Shown here one piece after another: positions 61,072-64,000 of a stretch of DNA of 64,000 nucleotides; position 1 is the first letter of the stretch; the number at the start of each line of letters is the position of its first letter. A program made the position numbers and the translations under genes. Below the pieces are notes generated by a model. That model was not told the origin of the DNA and did no database searches. It saw only the letters and a list, made by a program, of their open reading frames with translations. Origin of the DNA: Eulemur rufifrons (lineage: Eukaryota; Chordata; Mammalia; Primates; Lemuridae); contig NC_090986.1 of assembly GCF_041146395.1 (NCBI RefSeq), positions 45,916,001 to 45,980,000 of the forward strand. The letters are read 5' to 3'.

Positions 61072-62291
61072 CTTGACATCTCTGACAATTTACTTTTACA
61101 TTTCTTGTTTTATTTATTTATTTATTTATGAAGGTACATCCTCATTCTTTCAACTGCATGTTTTGGCCTGTGATTATCTTTCAAAAAAATTTTTTTTAGA
61201 GGAGCTTTTGTGAAAGCTTAAAAAGTTTGTGCTATTTTTTAATATGACTTCCGTTGTGGAACCAATGCTGTGCAGACAGCTCAAAATATCAACAAGGTGT
61301 TTGGCAAGGATATGGCTACTGAAATCACAGTACATTGATGATTCGAGAAGTTCCATTCTGGTGATTTTAATCTTGGACATGAGCCATGTGGGATACCTGA
61401 GACCAAGGTGGAAAAGGATGAGCTGAAAGCTGTAGTAGAAGCAAATCCATCTTAACCTACACATGAATTAGCAGCAAGGGTTGACGTTACTATTCCAACA
61501 TGATTGGACCATTTGAAACAAATCAGCAAGGTAAAGGAACTGGATAGATGGACACTGCATGAATTAAACCAGGATCAGAAGAGAAATCATCTTAAAGCTT
61601 CCCTTTCTTTGCTGTCAAGACATAAAGGCGAACCATTTGTACACCATAGAAAAATGGATTCTTTTTGACAATCGCAGGCATTCAACACAATGACTGAATA
61701 ACGATGAAGTGCTGAAAGACTGTCTATAACCAAATATTCATCAACAAAAGCTAACGGTGTCTGTTTGGTGGTTCAGCGCTGGTATTATTCACTACAGCTT
61801 CATGAAAACTGGTCAATTGATTATAGTGGATGTCTACTGCAACAAATTGGATGAATTGATGAGGATGCTTGTGATTAAGCAGCCAAGATTGGTCAATAGA
61901 GACAGGCCAATGCTCTTGCAAGACAATGCTTGATGACATGTCACTCAAATAATGCTGCTCAAACTACAGAAGGTGGACTTGGAAACTCTCTGTCCTCCAC
62001 CGTATTCACCAGACCTTGCACCAACTGACTACCACTTCTTCCAGGGTTTGGACCACTTCATGTAAGGAAAAATATTCAATTCTCAACAAACTGTGGAAAA
62101 TGCCTTTCATGATTTCTTTGCCACTTGCTCTATAGGCTTCTTTGCTGCTGGCATAAGCAAGCTACCACTAAGATGGCAAAAGAGTGTCGATAGTTCAGGC
62201 GCATTCTTTGATTATTTGTACAGTTTCTGTTTGAGATATAATAAGCTAAATTTTTGATTAGAAGCTGGACATTTCATATTTAATGACCTAA
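61072..62291 (+). mobile_element. Mariner DNA transposon body (DD34D, Hsmar1/cecropia-like), 5' end displaced
   Basis: The element ends at 62291 with the complement of TTAGGTCATTAAATATGAAA, followed by TA at 62292-62293. Inside is a decayed mariner transposase gene. There is no terminal repeat at the left side; the body starts with the 16 bp segment shared in inverted form with 60363-60378. TTAGG termini and protein similarity place it near the Hsmar1/cecropia group rather than irritans. Stops and indels show it has long been inactive. A (TTTA)n run lies at 61111-61129. Confidence 0.88.
61195..62235 (+). pseudogene. Mariner transposase pseudogene
   Basis: Mariner transposases bind the terminal repeats and cut and paste the element at TA sites, using a D,D34D catalytic triad. 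Visible here are an N-terminal helix-turn-helix region (about 61240-61500, with QTAQNINKVFG-like and VVEANPS blocks) and the KGEPF linker. The second Asp is in QDNA (codon 61922-61924). The third is in YSPDLAPTDYHFF (codon 62027-62029), in the same frame and with exactly 34 codons between them. The C-terminal end reads GKIFNSQQTVENAF and LPLRWQK. The catalytic block expected around VTCDEKW is interrupted by a ~15 bp deletion near 61645, removing the first Asp. Two TGA stops follow QDNA, looking like decayed CGA codons. The gene is dead. Confidence 0.88.
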
Positions 62292-62424
62292 TATGAATAT
62301 GATAAAATACATGGAAATTTCTAATAAAATATCAAAGTCAAATATTTCGAATGGTATTAGTACTCATTTTCTCTTTTCACACATCTAAGGCTTGAGATCT
62401 TGAGAGCAGTCCTTTAACACCAGA

Positions 62425-62745
62425 AGTTGGCAAAATATGGATCATGAGCTAAATTTGTCCCTCTGCCTGTTGTACAGTCTTCACCTGAGACTGTTGTTTA
62501 CATTTTTAAATGATTGGGGAAAAATTAAAAGATACTGCATGATATCTGAAAAGTGTATGAAATTCAAAATCCATTGCCCATAAATAAACTTTTATTAAAA
62601 CATAACTATGCTCATTTGTTTATATATTGTCTATAGCTTCTTTCATGCTACAACAGCACAGTTGAGTATTTGAGACAGAATATAAGGCCCACAATACTGA
62701 AACTATTTACTGTCTGGCCCTTTACAGAAAAGGTTCACCAACTTA
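62425..62745 (-). mobile_element. hAT-like MITE (long form)
   Basis: It starts CCAGAAGTTGGCAAAATATGG and ends TCTGGCCCTTTACAGAAAAGGTTCACCAACTT. Internal blocks are AACTTTTATTAAAACATAACTATGCTCATTTGTTTATATATTGTCTATAGC and CTACAACAGCACAGTTGAGTATTTGAGACAG. It is the same family as 13993-14233 in the opposite orientation. It retains an additional ~100 bp module (62480-62580) that the other copy lacks. Confidence 0.65.
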
Positions 62746-64000
62746 TGTTTTAGCATATAGTGGATTAGGGAGAAGACAACATTGACATCTAGGCATACGG
62801 TTTTGAAAGTGATTGATAGAAGCAGCTGAAAACTAAAATATTTTTAGTGTCCTATTATATATTTCTGCTCTTCTACCTTAAATAAATGTGAAATAAGCCT
62901 ATATTGAGGCTTTTTCCAGTGGGTTTATGCACAATCTTCCATTTAGAAAATCTGGCAATATCATACAGATTAACTATTTTACTGAATAAATGCATCTGGG
63001 ATGAATGCACATTTCACATGTTGAATAGGATTCTCATGGCTCAAATAATTTTGCAAGCTTATTTCATGAATGTACTTATTGAAAAATTTAAATCACAGAT
63101 AGTTTGCATCCATAGTCTATTTTGTTGATATAATGAAAATATATTTCTTATCTTCCCAGTAGGCTTTCTTTAGGGATTCATACTTCCGCTATTCTATGCA
63201 GACAATTGATGATTATGTTAGGCCAGAGTCAGGGAATTGTGTGTTGTCATGCAGAAAAGTTTTTTTTTTTTTTTTTTCTTTCTAAGATCTTGACTTCTGA
63301 GAAAAATATGTAGTGTTCCATGTGCCAATATACCCTACCTATGTGTTCAACTTCATTCAATAAGAGAAAATAAGCCCCACACTCAGAGAGCAGGGCTAAG
63401 AGTAAAAAAATAAAGGATGAGAGAGAGGTCTAAGAACATTCTTTAAAGCCCCAGTACAAGAAGTTCCTGGAACAAGTAAATAACTGGATATCTTAGACAT
63501 ATGAGTGCATTTAATTATCTGTCTTTTTTCCTTAAAATAATCTCATTGTAATTTGGGTTTTGATTCATGTGGACAATTCTTGCTGAGTCAGAGTTTCGAT
63601 TTATATTTACTCTTTCACGATTTCCCCTCTTTCATAATTTTCTGAATATGAAAAAAATGCTTTTTAAAGTACTTTTAAACAGAAAGAGCTCCTCCTATCA
63701 ATTTGTCAAAACTGTTTCCTGAGACACAGTATCCAATTTTAATAATGAATGTAGTTCATATAATGGCTTTCTTTTAGTTTGTTCATCCCCATTTATTTAT
63801 GATATAGTAAAATATATATTTGATCACTTTCTGGTTTTTTTCCAATGTTCTTATGAGCCTATAATCAGAAAATCAATTAGAAAACATACAGAAAGGTAGA
63901 AAAATTCATGGGTTGCATTAGTTTTTCGTTGGTTTGTAAAAGCAGCAATTCTTTTGTCTATACTTTATTATTTATGTCTATTGTGTGTTATGCCCTAATT
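62746..64000. other. Unassigned AT-rich DNA with T-run
   Basis: No gene or named repeat. A T-run lies at 63261-63277. The 74-codon frame at 62904-63128 is not supported. Confidence 0.4.

Overview
This 64 kb window is nuclear DNA from a placental mammal, most likely a Malagasy lemur. The best marker is a full-length dimeric Alu at 48350-48705. Its A-rich linker and second-monomer 3' end have the diagnostic form known from lemuriform Alus rather than from monkey or ape Alus. Four LINE-1 3' ends carry G-rich 3' UTRs ending in a TACCCCC-type motif before the A-tail, which fits strepsirrhine L1s. Older layers shared by placental mammals (MIR, L2, L1M, MLT2/MLT1-type LTRs, Tigger-like and hAT-like elements) are also present. 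The sequence is AT-rich throughout.

I find no host protein-coding gene, no exon I can defend, and no intact functional RNA gene. Open frames are short (the longest is 169 codons) and are explained by chance or by repeats. The window reads as a gene desert or the inside of a very long intron.

Layout. 1-13.9 kb: sparse old repeats (MIR, MLT2, Tigger-like, a probable solo LTR, L1M), with a young L1 tail nested in an old antisense L1 at 8290-8603. 14-15.6 kb: a hAT-like MITE, then a 5'-inverted L1 with target-site duplications. 17-22.7 kb: L2 pieces, a ~50 bp L1 3' stub and a decayed L1M ORF2. 25.1-27.7 kb: two L1 3' ends head to tail, then an L2 pair in opposite orientations. 31-38 kb: L1M fragments, a 45 bp AT-rich palindrome, MIR and a monomeric Alu relative. 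41-48.7 kb: MIR, L2, MLT2, an old LINE-like repeat and the lemur Alu. 50-57.5 kb: Alu monomer, MLT1-type LTR, and an L2 carrying a (TCC)n tract and Alu fragment. 59-62.8 kb: a Tigger-like element, an L1 fragment, a nearly complete but rearranged mariner and a second hAT-like MITE.

No genes work together here. The structure of interest is transposon history. The strongest observation is the mariner: its 5' terminal inverted repeat lies ~0.64 kb away from the body in reversed orientation, joined by a 16 bp inverted repeat, which is what an inversion breaking inside the element would leave. Next are two L1 tails truncated at the same ORF2 position and apparently sharing one outer target-site duplication, and two L1 insertions with inverted 5' segments. 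Family names come from recognising consensus features by eye. Repeat boundaries are approximate unless a duplication or terminal repeat is cited. I saw nothing that amounts to a new biological system.
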